A stretch of DNA of 64,000 nt, taken from Nonlabens sp. GTDB taxonomy: Bacteria; Bacteroidota; Bacteroidia; Flavobacteriales; Flavobacteriaceae. The stretch is taken from assembly GCA_020630715.1 (NCBI GenBank), contig JAHDIQ010000001.1, positions 430,513 to 494,512 on the forward strand, given 5' to 3'. The first letter of the stretch is position 1. The number at the start of each line of letters is the position of its first letter. A model generated the notes under the pieces. The model did no database searches, had not been told where the DNA came from, and was given only the letters and a program-made list of their open reading frames with translations. Shown here one piece after another: positions 24,680-34,318 of this stretch. A program made the translations under genes and the position numbers.

Positions 24680-25543
24680 ATGGGCAAAAAGAAAATTAAA
24701 AAGCAACAATCAAAATGGCGCAGTCATTACCGTATGGTAGTGATTAATGACGATACTTTTGAAGAACGTTTTAGTCTTAAACTCAATAGGCTTAACGTTT
24801 TTGTGGTGACTACAGTAGCAGCTATTTTACTAGTAGGACTTACTACTGTAATTATTGCATTCTCACCGCTGCGTGAATTGATTCCTGGATATTCTAGTAC
24901 AAAGGTAAAACGTGCTACTGCAACCTTATTACAACGCACAGATTCTTTAGAAACTGCTATTGCTTTAAATAAGCAACAATTTGACCGTATACAGCAAGTG
25001 CTTTCCGGTAATATCACCGCACAAGAATATGAGCGTATTGATAGCATCGCAAAGGTAGAAACAGCTAATCAAGATGAGATCATAGATCCTATACCTCAGG
25101 ACTCCATACTAAGAGAGGAAGTTGCTCGTGAGGACCAGTTTAACCTTATGGAAGGTGCTGTCGCACGCACAAACTTTGTGTTTTTCACACCAGTTACGGG
25201 TAACATTTCTAGTGTTTACGATCCAGACAAAGAACATTTTGCAGTAGACGTGACTGCGCCTGTAGGAACGCCTGTAAAAGCTGCTGCTGCTGGCACGGTT
25301 ATTTTTGCGGGTTTTACAACAGACACTGGATACACCATTATTGTAGAACATCCTTATGGACTAATCACAGCTTACAAACATCTAGGCGATATACTTACCA
25401 CACAAAATGATCAGGTTCTAGCAGGTGAGGTCTTAGGTTCTGTAGGGAATACAGGCGAGCTTACTAATGGTCCACACTTACATTTTGAATTATGGAGTGA
25501 TGGTTATCCATTAGATCCTACTAATTTTATAAATTTTGAGTAA
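24680..25543 (+). CDS. M23 family metallopeptidase (LytM-type)
   Basis: A membrane-anchored peptidoglycan endopeptidase or regulator. A basic N-terminus is followed by one transmembrane helix (about 40-62), a coiled-coil stretch (about 80-125) and a C-terminal M23 domain. Zinc-site residues are visible as HFAVD (H186, D190) and GPHLHFE (H266, H268), so the enzyme looks active. It shares one base with the GH3 gene start (TAATG), indicating translational coupling. Confidence 0.9.
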   Translation: MGKKKIKKQQSKWRSHYRMVVINDDTFEERFSLKLNRLNVFVVTTVAAILLVGLTTVIIAFSPLRELIPGYSSTKVKRATATLLQRTDSLETAIALNKQQFDRIQQVLSGNITAQEYERIDSIAKVETANQDEIIDPIPQDSILREEVAREDQFNLMEGAVARTNFVFFTPVTGNISSVYDPDKEHFAVDVTAPVGTPVKAAAAGTVIFAGFTTDTGYTIIVEHPYGLITAYKHLGDILTTQNDQVLAGEVLGSVGNTGELTNGPHLHFELWSDGYPLDPTNFINFE

Positions 25544-27045
25544 TGTCCATAAAGTCATTTGCCGCACGCATATTTGCTAAAATTGTCGCTAGACAGACTC
25601 AAAAATGGGCGAGTAATCCTATTACTTCTCAACAACGAGTGTTTGAACATTTGATTAAAGCTGCTGGTGATACTGCTTTCGCAAAAGCGCACTCCTTCAA
25701 CACCATTACTACTCATCAAGATTTTGTAAAGAACGTTCCTGTAAGAGATTATGAAGCCTTGAGGCCTTTTGTAGATCGCGTGGTAGCCGGAGAGTCTGAT
25801 ATTCTATGGCCAGGAAGACCATTGTATTATGCTAAAACCTCTGGAACTACCAGTGGCGCAAAGCATATCCCTATTACTAAAGATTCTATGCCAGAGCATG
25901 TAAAAGCAGCGCGTAATGCGATCTTAAGCTATATCCATGAGACCGGAAAAAGTGCTTTTGTAGATGGTAAAATGATTTTCCTACAAGGCAGTCCTGTAAT
26001 GACAGATAAAAATGGGGTTCAACTAGGTAGATTAAGTGGTATCGTAGCACATTACGTTCCTGGTTACTTGCAAAAAAACCGCATGCCTAGTTGGAAAACA
26101 AACTGTATAGAAGACTGGGAAACAAAAGTAGAAGCAGTTATTGATGAAACGCTTCCTGAGAAAATGAGTGTGATTTCAGGTATTCCTAGTTGGGTACAAA
26201 TGTATTTTGAACGCATTGTCCAGAGAACTGGTAAACCAGTAGGCGAAGTCTTCCCAGATTTTAATCTCTTCATTTACGGTGGTGTGAATTTTGAACCTTA
26301 CCGTCCTAAATTTAGGCAACTGATAGGTCGTGATGTAGATAGCATTGAACTGTTTCCAGCTAGTGAAGGCTTTTTTGCTTATCAAGATAAACAGGACGAG
26401 AAAGGAATGTTACTGCTACTAGACGCAGGAATATTCTATGAATTCATCCCAGCAGATCAGTTTTATGAAGAAAATCCACCGCGATTAACCATAGGTGAGG
26501 TAGAAATAGGTGTCAATTATGTGCTTATTATTTCTACTACTGCAGGATTGTGGGTTTATAATATAGGTGATACCATAGCATTTACCAGTACCAGTCCATA
26601 TCGTGTCATTGTCACAGGACGTATTAAACATTATATAAGCGCGAGCGGTGAACACGTTATAGGTAAAGAAGTAGAACAGGCCATGAAAGAAGCTGCTCAA
26701 GAACACAATGTGGTCATTAATGAGTTTACCGTTGCACCACAATTAGCCCCACAAAGCGGACTACCTTATCATGAATGGTTCATAGAATATGGTGAAATCC
26801 CTAAGGATGTAGAAGCCTTTGCAGCAACGCTAGATCTTAAAATGCGTGGTCAAAACGTTTATTATGATGACCTTATAACGGGTAAGATTTTACAACCTTT
26901 AGTAATCACGGCAGTTCCAGAAAATGGATTTAAAGCCTACATGAAAACCATAGGTAAATTAGGTGGTCAGAATAAATTACCACGATTATCAAATGATCGT
27001 AAGATTGCTAGTGTGCTAGAGCAGATTGTTAAAGATGCTCTTTAA
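25543..27045 (+). CDS. GH3 family acyl-adenylate enzyme-like protein
   Basis: A 500-residue protein of the GH3 auxin-responsive-promoter family, related to enzymes that adenylate carboxylic acids and join them to amino acids. Visible motifs are YYAKTSGTTSGAKHIPIT (phosphate-binding loop), FPASEGFFAYQ and YNIGDTIAFTS, matching GH3/adenylate-forming folds. The bacterial substrate is unknown. It is coupled to the M23 peptidase gene. Near the N-terminus the palindrome occurs as a one-mismatch copy read as AFAKA. Confidence 0.85.
   Translation: MSIKSFAARIFAKIVARQTQKWASNPITSQQRVFEHLIKAAGDTAFAKAHSFNTITTHQDFVKNVPVRDYEALRPFVDRVVAGESDILWPGRPLYYAKTSGTTSGAKHIPITKDSMPEHVKAARNAILSYIHETGKSAFVDGKMIFLQGSPVMTDKNGVQLGRLSGIVAHYVPGYLQKNRMPSWKTNCIEDWETKVEAVIDETLPEKMSVISGIPSWVQMYFERIVQRTGKPVGEVFPDFNLFIYGGVNFEPYRPKFRQLIGRDVDSIELFPASEGFFAYQDKQDEKGMLLLLDAGIFYEFIPADQFYEENPPRLTIGEVEIGVNYVLIISTTAGLWVYNIGDTIAFTSTSPYRVIVTGRIKHYISASGEHVIGKEVEQAMKEAAQEHNVVINEFTVAPQLAPQSGLPYHEWFIEYGEIPKDVEAFAATLDLKMRGQNVYYDDLITGKILQPLVITAVPENGFKAYMKTIGKLGGQNKLPRLSNDRKIASVLEQIVKDAL
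25675..25688. repeat. Iterated palindrome, near copy (in GH3 gene)
   Basis: GCTTTCGCAAAAGC, one mismatch to the core, read as AFAKA at residues 45-49. Confidence 0.8.
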
Positions 27046-27048
27046 TTC

Positions 27049-27068
27049 ATTCCGCTTCATGGCGGAAT
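27049..27068. repeat. Short intergenic hairpin
   Basis: Perfect ATTCCG / CGGAAT inverted repeat with an 8-base loop, just after the GH3 stop. There is no T-run, so it is unlikely to be a standard terminator. Confidence 0.4.
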
Positions 27069-27145
27069 CGGCTAATATAATCGAGACGCTATTAAGATTT
27101 ATGAACTAATTATAGTGGTTGTAGCCAAGTAAAAAACCAAAACAG

Positions 27146-27589
27146 TTGAAGATTAATACAAACATCAAACGACTTTCTTTACACGACTCACATTTTGAAA
27201 ATGTGGAGCGGATAGGAAATGATATTGAACTGATTTTTGATTGGGCGAAACTGGATGATTTCAATGAAGGTGGAATTGAAGACGGCCTGATATTAGGTAA
27301 AACTAAATTGACCATTAAGGGAATTTCAAATGAAAAATTTAAAGGCTATTTTGATGGAGCAAAATGGAAACCTATGACTGGACCGATTGATTTTGTGAAT
27401 TCATGGCAAGAGGTAGCTAACACAAAAATCGATGAAAAATTAAAACAATTTCAATTGGATGGAATGTATCATGCCGAAAAAGAAAATTACTGGATTGAAT
27501 GGTCTTTTAATTATAAAAACTTTGAAATTGAGTGGAATAGTCATGTGACTTCAGCAGAATGGAAAGAAGGAAAGTTACCAAATGATTAA
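27146..27589 (+). CDS. Hypothetical protein
   Basis: A 147-residue soluble, acidic protein beginning (from a TTG) MKINTNIKRLSLHDSHFENVERIGNDI and rich in Trp, Phe and charged residues. No signal peptide or membrane segment is visible. I do not recognise the family with confidence. The HDSHFENV start and the size resemble small uncharacterised or immunity-like proteins, but no toxin gene is adjacent. It sits between two housekeeping blocks with AT-rich flanks, which suggests an accessory gene. Confidence 0.55.
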   Translation: MKINTNIKRLSLHDSHFENVERIGNDIELIFDWAKLDDFNEGGIEDGLILGKTKLTIKGISNEKFKGYFDGAKWKPMTGPIDFVNSWQEVANTKIDEKLKQFQLDGMYHAEKENYWIEWSFNYKNFEIEWNSHVTSAEWKEGKLPND

Positions 27590-27824
27590 AATATACTTAT
27601 TACAATTGCGTATATATCTCATAATTTATCATTTGATTAGCAGAAGTTAATGCATATTTGAAAAGTTGCTAAATTTTTAGATTTGATGATTTCAAAATAA
27701 AAAAGATTAATAGCAAAATTTAAAAATCAGGCTCGTGCTTAAACCGAAAATAATCGATAATTTATGTGTTAAGAGCCATATTTACAACGGTTACTTTCAA
27801 CAGCAAAAGTGAGATCAAAAACTT

Positions 27825-27832
27825 TATCTTTG
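27825..27832 (+). promoter_or_regulatory. -7 box (TATCTTTG)
   Basis: Perfect TAnnTTTG match 16 bases before the next ATG. The 235 bases upstream of it, back to the previous stop codon, are AT-rich and show no other feature I can support. Confidence 0.6.
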
Positions 27833-27848
27833 TAAAGAAATACCATAT

Positions 27849-29573
27849 ATGCCTATACTTAATGTAGAACCACGTACCAGAGCTCAAGAAAGCACTAATG
27901 CTATAGAACGCATGTATATAACGATGCGTCATTTATTCAATCGTGGCTTTTATAAACCTATGGGCGTGAGTGGTGAATCATTGAGAGAATCCCTGTTAAC
28001 CTTACGACCAGAAATTTACGGTTCTATTGCAGATGATAAGATAGAACTAAGCGGTTTGCTTTATGTAATGGATCGCCTGCCATCTGGTATTGAGGAATGT
28101 AGTTATATCAACCTTACAAGTGATGAAGGTTATGATGGATCTCATTTTATTCCTATCATTCCTAAAAAACGCCGTCGTAATTGCTACCGCATCGATAGCG
28201 AGCAAATGAATATAGAAGTTACTCGTGGACGTTCAGAGATTTATGATATCCTCACACACCTTACCTTTTTAATGATTGAGTCACATAAAATCATGAAACA
28301 GGTTCTAGTAGGCGATAGCGGTAACACGACTCGCGACTGGAAATGTCTAGAAAGTGCAGTCAAAAAGAAAAAACTTACCCAGCCAGAAAAAGAAATTGCA
28401 GTTACGCACACAGCAACCATTTTAGGTCGCACTTTTGATGAGGTGATGACCGTTTATGATGATTTTGCTACAGATCAGAATCCGCATCAGTTTTTGAGTA
28501 TTATTTATCATTTAGGTGAATTAGCACGACGTGAGATCATGGATGAACAGAAACGTCTAGTTACCTTTTCACCAGTACTTAGAGAACGATTAGGACATCA
28601 CATTCATGGTGATAAATGGGCTTATCGTATCAAACAACATTTAATTGACAACAATTTGTTTGATAGACCATTACATATTATTAGTGCAAACTTACATAGT
28701 GTGATGAACTCCTTATATGGTCCTAAAGCGCTAGCATCTAAACTTAAGAATAAGGATCGTATGGAGCTTTTTGCACAGTTAAGTGATGATGGTTCTAAGA
28801 AAGATCGCGATGCTATTAAAAAGCACGCTTTGGCAAATGGGATGACCTATCTTAAGGATGAAAGCGGCACAAATATCAATGTGCAAGTTTTTGATATGTC
28901 TCAATGCCAGTATATGGATGTGGATTTTTGTTCATTACGCTTTCGCGAAAGCGAAAACAACACAAAACCAGTACTTATTGTGATGGACTACGCTTTTGGA
29001 GAACAGGCCTATGAAACTATGGATGAATTACTGAAGCCTTACAAAGATCAAGAAGGTAACGAGCATCAAATGAATGTGCAGTCCATTAGCATTATGGGAA
29101 AAGCTGGAATTCTAGAAGGTGATAAAGGTGATATCATGGTGCCAGATGCGCACGTTTTTGAAGGAACTGCAGATAACTATCCTTTTAAAAATGCACTTTC
29201 TAAAAAAGATTTAAAAACAGATGGAATTAATGTGGTTTCAGGATCTATGGTCACCGTTTTAGGAACTTCATTGCAAAATAAAGATTTACTGGAATTTTTC
29301 TACAGCTCTAGCTGGCGCGTGATAGGTCTAGAAATGGAAGGTGCACATTACCAGAAAGCGATTCAAGCGGCTTCACGTGTACGACGTAGTATCAATAAAA
29401 AAGTAAAAGTACGATATGCCTATTATGCTAGTGATAATCCTTTAAAAACAGGACATACGCTAGCTAGTGGTGGATTAGGTTTATTAGGAGTAAAACCAGT
29501 CTATGTCATTACAGAAAAGATCCTAGAACAAATTATGGAAGAAAGCATTCCTCCAGATCTAACGATAGACTAA
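27849..29573 (+). CDS. Conserved Bacteroidota protein, DUF6909-like
   Basis: A 574-residue cytosolic protein. I recognise the N-terminal pattern RTRAQESTNAIERMYITMRHLFNRGFYKP and LPSGIEECSYINLTSDEGY from a conserved uncharacterised Bacteroidota family (DUF6909 by memory). The C-terminal 200 residues (PVLIVMDYAFGEQAYE, SISIMGKAGIL, VVSGSMVTVLGTS, VIGLEMEGAHY) resemble nucleoside phosphorylase/AMP nucleosidase folds, where an ExEG-type motif binds ribose. A nucleotide-related role is inference. The palindrome is read as FRES at residues 365-368. Confidence 0.65.
   Translation: MPILNVEPRTRAQESTNAIERMYITMRHLFNRGFYKPMGVSGESLRESLLTLRPEIYGSIADDKIELSGLLYVMDRLPSGIEECSYINLTSDEGYDGSHFIPIIPKKRRRNCYRIDSEQMNIEVTRGRSEIYDILTHLTFLMIESHKIMKQVLVGDSGNTTRDWKCLESAVKKKKLTQPEKEIAVTHTATILGRTFDEVMTVYDDFATDQNPHQFLSIIYHLGELARREIMDEQKRLVTFSPVLRERLGHHIHGDKWAYRIKQHLIDNNLFDRPLHIISANLHSVMNSLYGPKALASKLKNKDRMELFAQLSDDGSKKDRDAIKKHALANGMTYLKDESGTNINVQVFDMSQCQYMDVDFCSLRFRESENNTKPVLIVMDYAFGEQAYETMDELLKPYKDQEGNEHQMNVQSISIMGKAGILEGDKGDIMVPDAHVFEGTADNYPFKNALSKKDLKTDGINVVSGSMVTVLGTSLQNKDLLEFFYSSSWRVIGLEMEGAHYQKAIQAASRVRRSINKKVKVRYAYYASDNPLKTGHTLASGGLGLLGVKPVYVITEKILEQIMEESIPPDLTID
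28939..28952. repeat. Iterated palindrome, copy 8 (in DUF6909-like gene)
   Basis: Exact core, read in the third frame as FRES within the stretch LRFRESE. Confidence 0.95.
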
Positions 29574-29618
29574 AACCTACAAAGAACCGTTAGCGATGTA
29601 GTGATGTGTAATCTTCGC

Positions 29619-29626
29619 TATATTTG
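29619..29626 (+). promoter_or_regulatory. -7 box at the head of the polysaccharide locus (TATATTTG)
   Basis: Perfect TAnnTTTG match 22 bases before the Wzz-like ATG. It is the likely promoter for the wzz-rfbBACD group. Confidence 0.6.
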
Positions 29627-29648
29627 ACCTTTATTAAAGCAAACATTG

Positions 29649-30686
29649 ATGGACCAACCCAACAATCAAAATCAAGAGCAGGAAGTAGATTTAGTACCTG
29701 TATTTGTATGGATAAGTAATGGATTTAAAAACCTATTTAATGGTATAGGGAACATCTTTAAATCAATAGGACATTTCTTAATCTTATTCCTAATTTTTAT
29801 AAAGAAGAACTTAATTATAGTAGGGATTACTTCTATTTTAGGAATCGCTGGAGGATGGTATTTAAAAGATCAAATAAGCAATGTATACTCTGCAAAAGTA
29901 CTTGTAAAGCCTAATTTTAAAAGTGTTGCACAGTTAATTTCTAATATTAATCATTACAATTCTTTGACAGAACAGGAAGATTATACTAGCCTTTCTAAGG
30001 CGTTAGCTATTTCACAAGAAAAAGCTGCTACGCTTCAAGGTATGGAAATCACAGCAGAATTTAATGAAACAGAGTTGCTTCAAGAATACGACGCTTTAGC
30101 ACGAGAATCTGATACTATGGCATTAGAAAATTTCACTTTTGAAGGGTTTATGGCTGCAAAACGTGATATTGATTATGAGTTTCATAGCATAGAAATTACG
30201 GGTAATGATCGTGACGTTTTAGAAAGTGTTATCCCACAGATTATAAATGTGGAAGAGAATACAATGATTAAAGCACAACGTATGGCTTTAAGAGAAACAA
30301 CTACCTTTGATTTAAAGACAAAAGAAAATCAATTAGTAGAGATAGATTCTTTAATTGCTGCTTATGAAAGCGCCATAAAAACCAGCGATATTTCTAGTGG
30401 TTCAGGAACTAATATTCATTTAGGTGATCAACGACCATCAGAGGCGTTAAATCAACTGTTTAATCAGAAAAGATATTTATTAGAAGAAATGTCTGAAATT
30501 AGAGAAGATAAATACACCTATGGTGAAACGATACATACGGTATCTCAATTCATTACTAAAGGAACCCTAGAAAAGAAACATTATAGACTTAAAGGTGCTC
30601 TTATCGGATTTGGATTAGGTTTATTAATTGCTTTAATTCCAGTTGTTTTTAGATTCTTAAATGAATATGAAAAAAACAACGCATAA
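29649..30686 (+). CDS. Wzz-like polysaccharide chain-length protein
   Basis: An inner-membrane protein with two transmembrane helices (about 43-80, a long hydrophobic region, and 315-335) enclosing a periplasmic, largely helical domain, the architecture of polysaccharide co-polymerases. There is no C-terminal tyrosine-kinase domain, so it is Wzz-type rather than Wzc-type. The ATG at 29649 follows directly on a TTG, and the ATG is chosen. The 3' end overlaps rfbB by 26 bases. It likely sets polymer length together with the Wzy-like proteins downstream. Confidence 0.75.
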   Translation: MDQPNNQNQEQEVDLVPVFVWISNGFKNLFNGIGNIFKSIGHFLILFLIFIKKNLIIVGITSILGIAGGWYLKDQISNVYSAKVLVKPNFKSVAQLISNINHYNSLTEQEDYTSLSKALAISQEKAATLQGMEITAEFNETELLQEYDALARESDTMALENFTFEGFMAAKRDIDYEFHSIEITGNDRDVLESVIPQIINVEENTMIKAQRMALRETTTFDLKTKENQLVEIDSLIAAYESAIKTSDISSGSGTNIHLGDQRPSEALNQLFNQKRYLLEEMSEIREDKYTYGETIHTVSQFITKGTLEKKHYRLKGALIGFGLGLLIALIPVVFRFLNEYEKNNA

Positions 30687-31701
30687 GGTTTTAGTCACTG
30701 GTGGCGCTGGTTTTATAGGAAGCAATCTTATAGAATACCTGTTAGAACATACTAGCGATCATATCATAAACCTAGACAAATTAACATACGCTGCAGATCG
30801 TGATTTTGCATTGAATTTCTCGCACGATCGATTGACCTTTATAAAAGGCGATATTTGTGATGCATCATTTGTAAATCAACTGTTTCAAGAACATCAGTTT
30901 AGTAGAGTCTACCATCTCGCTGCAGAATCTCACGTAGATAACAGTATTGAGAATCCGCAGGTGTTTGTGGAGACTAATGTAAACGGAACCTTTAATTTAT
31001 TGCATGGAGCATATCGCTTATGGATGAAGCAACCAGGTGAATTTAATGCCGCTTTTGCAAAAGCAGCAACACCACCTAAATTCCTGCATATTTCTACAGA
31101 TGAGGTGTATGGAAGTTTAAAAGACGATGGGTTTTTTACAGAAACAACGCCGTATGCACCCAGCAGTCCGTACAGCGCAAGTAAAGCAGCAAGTGATCAT
31201 TTAGTGATGAGTTATGTTCATACCTATGGATTTCCAGCGGTGATTACAAATTGTAGTAATAATTATGGTCCACGCCAGCACGATGAGAAACTGATTCCTG
31301 TTGTGATTAGAAAAGCACTACAAAAAGAGTCTATTCCTATTTACGGTGATGGGAAAAATGTGCGTGACTGGTTATATGTTACAGATCATTGTAGAGCATT
31401 ACATGAAGTTCTTGAAAACGCGACTATTGGTGAAAATTATAACGTAGGCGGACACAATGAAATCCGTAATATTGATATTGCACATCATATTTGTGAAATA
31501 CTAGATAGAATTCAACCTAGAGACGACAGCCAGTCTTATGCATCACAGATTACCTATGTAAAAGATAGACCAGGTCATGACTATCGTTATGCGATTGATC
31601 CATCTAAAATTAAAGAAGATTTAAACTGGTCACCAGATGAAACCTTTGCAACAGGAATTGAAAAAACCGTAGCATGGTATCTTAAAAAATATACATCATG
31701 A
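30661..31701 (+). CDS. rfbB: dTDP-glucose 4,6-dehydratase
   Basis: Second enzyme of dTDP-L-rhamnose synthesis. The 346-residue short-chain dehydrogenase has the NAD motif [39 protein letters not shown] and the catalytic [10 protein letters not shown] (Tyr-x3-Lys). A near copy of the palindrome encodes AFAKA (residues 131-135) in the variable loop before the STDEVYG strand, where homologues differ in length. An ATG at 30667 is an alternative start. It overlaps rfbA by four bases. Confidence 0.96.
   Translation: MNMKKTTHKVLVTGGAGFIGSNLIEYLLEHTSDHIINLDKLTYAADRDFALNFSHDRLTFIKGDICDASFVNQLFQEHQFSRVYHLAAESHVDNSIENPQVFVETNVNGTFNLLHGAYRLWMKQPGEFNAAFAKAATPPKFLHISTDEVYGSLKDDGFFTETTPYAPSSPYSASKAASDHLVMSYVHTYGFPAVITNCSNNYGPRQHDEKLIPVVIRKALQKESIPIYGDGKNVRDWLYVTDHCRALHEVLENATIGENYNVGGHNEIRNIDIAHHICEILDRIQPRDDSQSYASQITYVKDRPGHDYRYAIDPSKIKEDLNWSPDETFATGIEKTVAWYLKKYTS
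31051..31064. repeat. Iterated palindrome, symmetric variant (in rfbB)
   Basis: GCTTTTGCAAAAGC, two substitutions placed symmetrically so the sequence is still a perfect palindrome, read as AFAKA. Confidence 0.75.
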
Positions 31702-32561
31702 AAGGAATTGTACTTGCCGGTGGTAGCGGTACCAGATTACATCCACTAACTTTATCAGTAAGTAAGCAGCTCATGCCTATTTATGATAAACCCATGATTT
31801 ATTATCCTATCGCTACCTTAATGAGCGCAGGAATACGGGAAATTCTAATTATTTCAACACCACAAGACCAGCATTTGTTTAAAAACTTACTAGGCGATGG
31901 GTCACAATTAGGATGCAACTTTGAATATGCCGTACAAGACCAACCTAACGGACTAGCAGAGGCTTTTATCATAGGCGCAGATTTTATAGGAAAGGATCCT
32001 GTCGCATTGATATTAGGAGATAATATCTTTTATGGAACGGGTTTAAAAAACACCTTACAAGAAAGTATTAATCCTACAGGTGGAATCATTTTTGCCTATC
32101 ACGTAAATGATCCACAACGTTATGGAGTCGTTGATTTTAACGATCACATGATTGCTTCTAGTATCGAGGAGAAACCAGCACAACCTAAATCTAATTATGC
32201 GGTTCCTGGTATTTATTTTTATGATAATGAAGTGGTAGAAATTGCAAAATACATACAACCATCCCATCGTGGCGAGCTAGAAATTACAGATATTAATAAC
32301 GTCTATTTAGAACGCAATAAATTGCATGTAAACGTTCTAGATGCTGGAACGGCTTGGCTAGATACAGGAACTTTTGAATCCTTAATGCAGGCCAGCCAGT
32401 TTGTTCAGGTAATAGAGCAACGTCAAGGTCTTAAAATAGGTTCTATTGAGGAAGTGGCGCATAGCATGGGTTATATAAATGATGACCAACTCAAAGCCCT
32501 AGCAAAGCCACTAGTTAAAAGTGGTTATGGTGATTATCTCATGCAATTATTAGAACGATGA
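31698..32561 (+). CDS. rfbA: Glucose-1-phosphate thymidylyltransferase
   Basis: First enzyme of dTDP-rhamnose synthesis, making dTDP-glucose from glucose 1-phosphate and dTTP. The nucleotidyltransferase signature [16 protein letters not shown] and [15 protein letters not shown] lie at the N-terminus, with [14 protein letters not shown] and AWLDTGT further on. Length is 287 residues, as expected. ATGA overlaps on both sides show tight coupling within rfbBACD. Confidence 0.97.
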   Translation: MKGIVLAGGSGTRLHPLTLSVSKQLMPIYDKPMIYYPIATLMSAGIREILIISTPQDQHLFKNLLGDGSQLGCNFEYAVQDQPNGLAEAFIIGADFIGKDPVALILGDNIFYGTGLKNTLQESINPTGGIIFAYHVNDPQRYGVVDFNDHMIASSIEEKPAQPKSNYAVPGIYFYDNEVVEIAKYIQPSHRGELEITDINNVYLERNKLHVNVLDAGTAWLDTGTFESLMQASQFVQVIEQRQGLKIGSIEEVAHSMGYINDDQLKALAKPLVKSGYGDYLMQLLER

Positions 32562-33094
32562 AAATAATTGACACACCGCTACAGGATTGTAAAATCATAG
32601 AGCCATCTGTTTTTAAAGATGCTCGTGGTAAATTTATAGTGGCTTTTGATAGTTTCGCTTTCGCGAAAGCGTTACCACAGCAACCACCATTCATCACCAT
32701 CAATGAAAGCACCTCTACTTACGGCGTGATCCGTGGATTACACCTTCAAAAAGCCGAAGCGTCACAAGCAAAATTAGTACGTTGTATCAGTGGTCGTATT
32801 CTAGATGTTGCTGTGGATTTCAGACCAGAATCACCTACCTATTTGCAACATATTGCCGTAGAATTGAGTAGTGATAACAACAAACAAATATTAGTTCCTA
32901 GAGATTTTTTACACGGCTTTTCTGTCTTATCAGAAACAGCAATAGTAAACTACCAAGTGGATAATACATATCAACCAGAAGAGGAATTAACAATCAGGTA
33001 TGACGATCCGTCGCTACTTATAGATTGGAAAATTCCTAAAGATCATATTGTAGTTTCTGACAAGGATCGTAACGCTGGTTTTATAAATGGGTAA
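32558..33094 (+). CDS. rfbC: dTDP-4-dehydrorhamnose 3,5-epimerase
   Basis: Third enzyme of the pathway, a cupin-fold epimerase. Visible motifs are [22 protein letters not shown] (active-site His) and [13 protein letters not shown]; length is 178 residues. The palindrome is read as AFAKA at residues 34-38, aligned with the usual FxxAL helix before the substrate strand. It overlaps rfbA by four bases and abuts rfbD. Confidence 0.95.
   Translation: MKIIDTPLQDCKIIEPSVFKDARGKFIVAFDSFAFAKALPQQPPFITINESTSTYGVIRGLHLQKAEASQAKLVRCISGRILDVAVDFRPESPTYLQHIAVELSSDNNKQILVPRDFLHGFSVLSETAIVNYQVDNTYQPEEELTIRYDDPSLLIDWKIPKDHIVVSDKDRNAGFING
32657..32670. repeat. Iterated palindrome, copy 9 (in rfbC)
   Basis: Exact core, read as AFAKA at residues 34-38 of RfbC. 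Confidence 0.95.
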
Positions 33095-33934
33095 ATGAGT
33101 TTTAAAAAAATCATTATCACAGGTGCAAATGGTATGCTAGGAATAGCGATAAGCAATGCATTAGTAAACCATCAACTTTTTAGGTTTACCAGTAAAGAAT
33201 TAGATATCACCTGCACACATCAATTCCATAAAAAAGTAGCACAGATTAAACCAGACTATATCATTAATTGTGCAGCTTACACAGCCGTAGATCTAGCTGA
33301 AACAGAACAGGAAAAAGCGTTTAAAATAAATGCTATTGCGGTTGAGAAAATAGCCCAAATTGCAAAGCAATATAATGCTACACTCATTCATTTCTCTACA
33401 GATTATGTGTTTCAAGGTGATGCTAACCAGCCTTATACAGTAGATCACGATACTGATCCTATTAATGTCTATGGAGCTAGTAAATTAGCTGGAGAAAAAG
33501 CGATCACACAAATAGCAGGGAACCATTATATTTTTAGGATATCGTGGTTATACGCGCCATATGGTAAAAACTTTTTTAAATGGGTAGCGACTACAGATCA
33601 ATCGCAATTAAACGTGGTTAATACTCAAATAGGTTCTCCTACTAGTGCAATAGATGTCGCGAGCTTTATGAAGCATGTGATTTTAAATGAACCTAAACAA
33701 TATGGATTGTATCATTTCACAAACTATGGCGCAATAAGCTGGTATGATTTTGCAGTCATGATTAATAAGAAACTAGAATTAGGTAAAGAAATAAATCCAA
33801 TAGACATTTTTAAAACAGCGGCAAAACGTCCTGCTTATAGTGTGATGGATTGTAGTGTTACTCAAAATATTTTTGACTACAAAATTCCTAGTGTTGAAAA
33901 GGGATTTGATAAAGTAGTTGCGTTACATCAATAG
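33095..33934 (+). CDS. rfbD: dTDP-4-dehydrorhamnose reductase
   Basis: Final enzyme, giving dTDP-L-rhamnose with NAD(P)H. The 279-residue protein shows ITGANGMLGIAISNAL, DYIINCAAYTAVDLAE, FSTDYVFQG and the catalytic YGASKLAGE (Tyr-x3-Lys), plus RISWLYAPYGKNF. It completes the rfbBACD set, so the polymer made here very likely contains rhamnose. Confidence 0.95.
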   Translation: MSFKKIIITGANGMLGIAISNALVNHQLFRFTSKELDITCTHQFHKKVAQIKPDYIINCAAYTAVDLAETEQEKAFKINAIAVEKIAQIAKQYNATLIHFSTDYVFQGDANQPYTVDHDTDPINVYGASKLAGEKAITQIAGNHYIFRISWLYAPYGKNFFKWVATTDQSQLNVVNTQIGSPTSAIDVASFMKHVILNEPKQYGLYHFTNYGAISWYDFAVMINKKLELGKEINPIDIFKTAAKRPAYSVMDCSVTQNIFDYKIPSVEKGFDKVVALHQ

Positions 33935-33955
33935 TGATTGTATATTTCTCAACTT

Positions 33956-34306
33956 ATGAGTAAGCAAAAAACAAAAATTGATTGGGTATCATGCCACCGC
34001 AAGCCAGAACGCTCCTTTTTCTGGCGAGGTAAGCAATTCCCGGTATGTGCAAGATGTACAGGTATTCATTTAGGATATTTAGCCTTTCCAGTGTTCACTT
34101 TTGGATTAGCATACTTAAATCTTTGGTGGACGTTACTGCTAATGATTCCTACCATAGTTGATGGATTAACACAAGCTTATTTTAAAAGAGAAAGTAATAA
34201 TTTTATGCGAGTGACTACTGGATTAGCAGCAGGAATAGGCGCTATGTCATTTGTTTCACTAATAGGTAAGTCAATAGGAAATTTTTTATTACATTTATTT
34301 TCTTAA
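33956..34306 (+). CDS. DUF2085 small membrane protein
   Basis: A protein of about 116 residues with the CHRKPERSFFWRGKQFPVCARCTGIHLGY signature of DUF2085 (one Cys-His and a CxxC pair that could bind metal) followed by three hydrophobic helices. A TTG six codons upstream is in frame, but the ATG at 33956 is preferred. It is 21 bases after rfbD and may be read through from it. The function is unknown. Confidence 0.75.
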   Translation: MSKQKTKIDWVSCHRKPERSFFWRGKQFPVCARCTGIHLGYLAFPVFTFGLAYLNLWWTLLLMIPTIVDGLTQAYFKRESNNFMRVTTGLAAGIGAMSFVSLIGKSIGNFLLHLFS

Positions 34307-34318
34307 AAATCAATCAAC

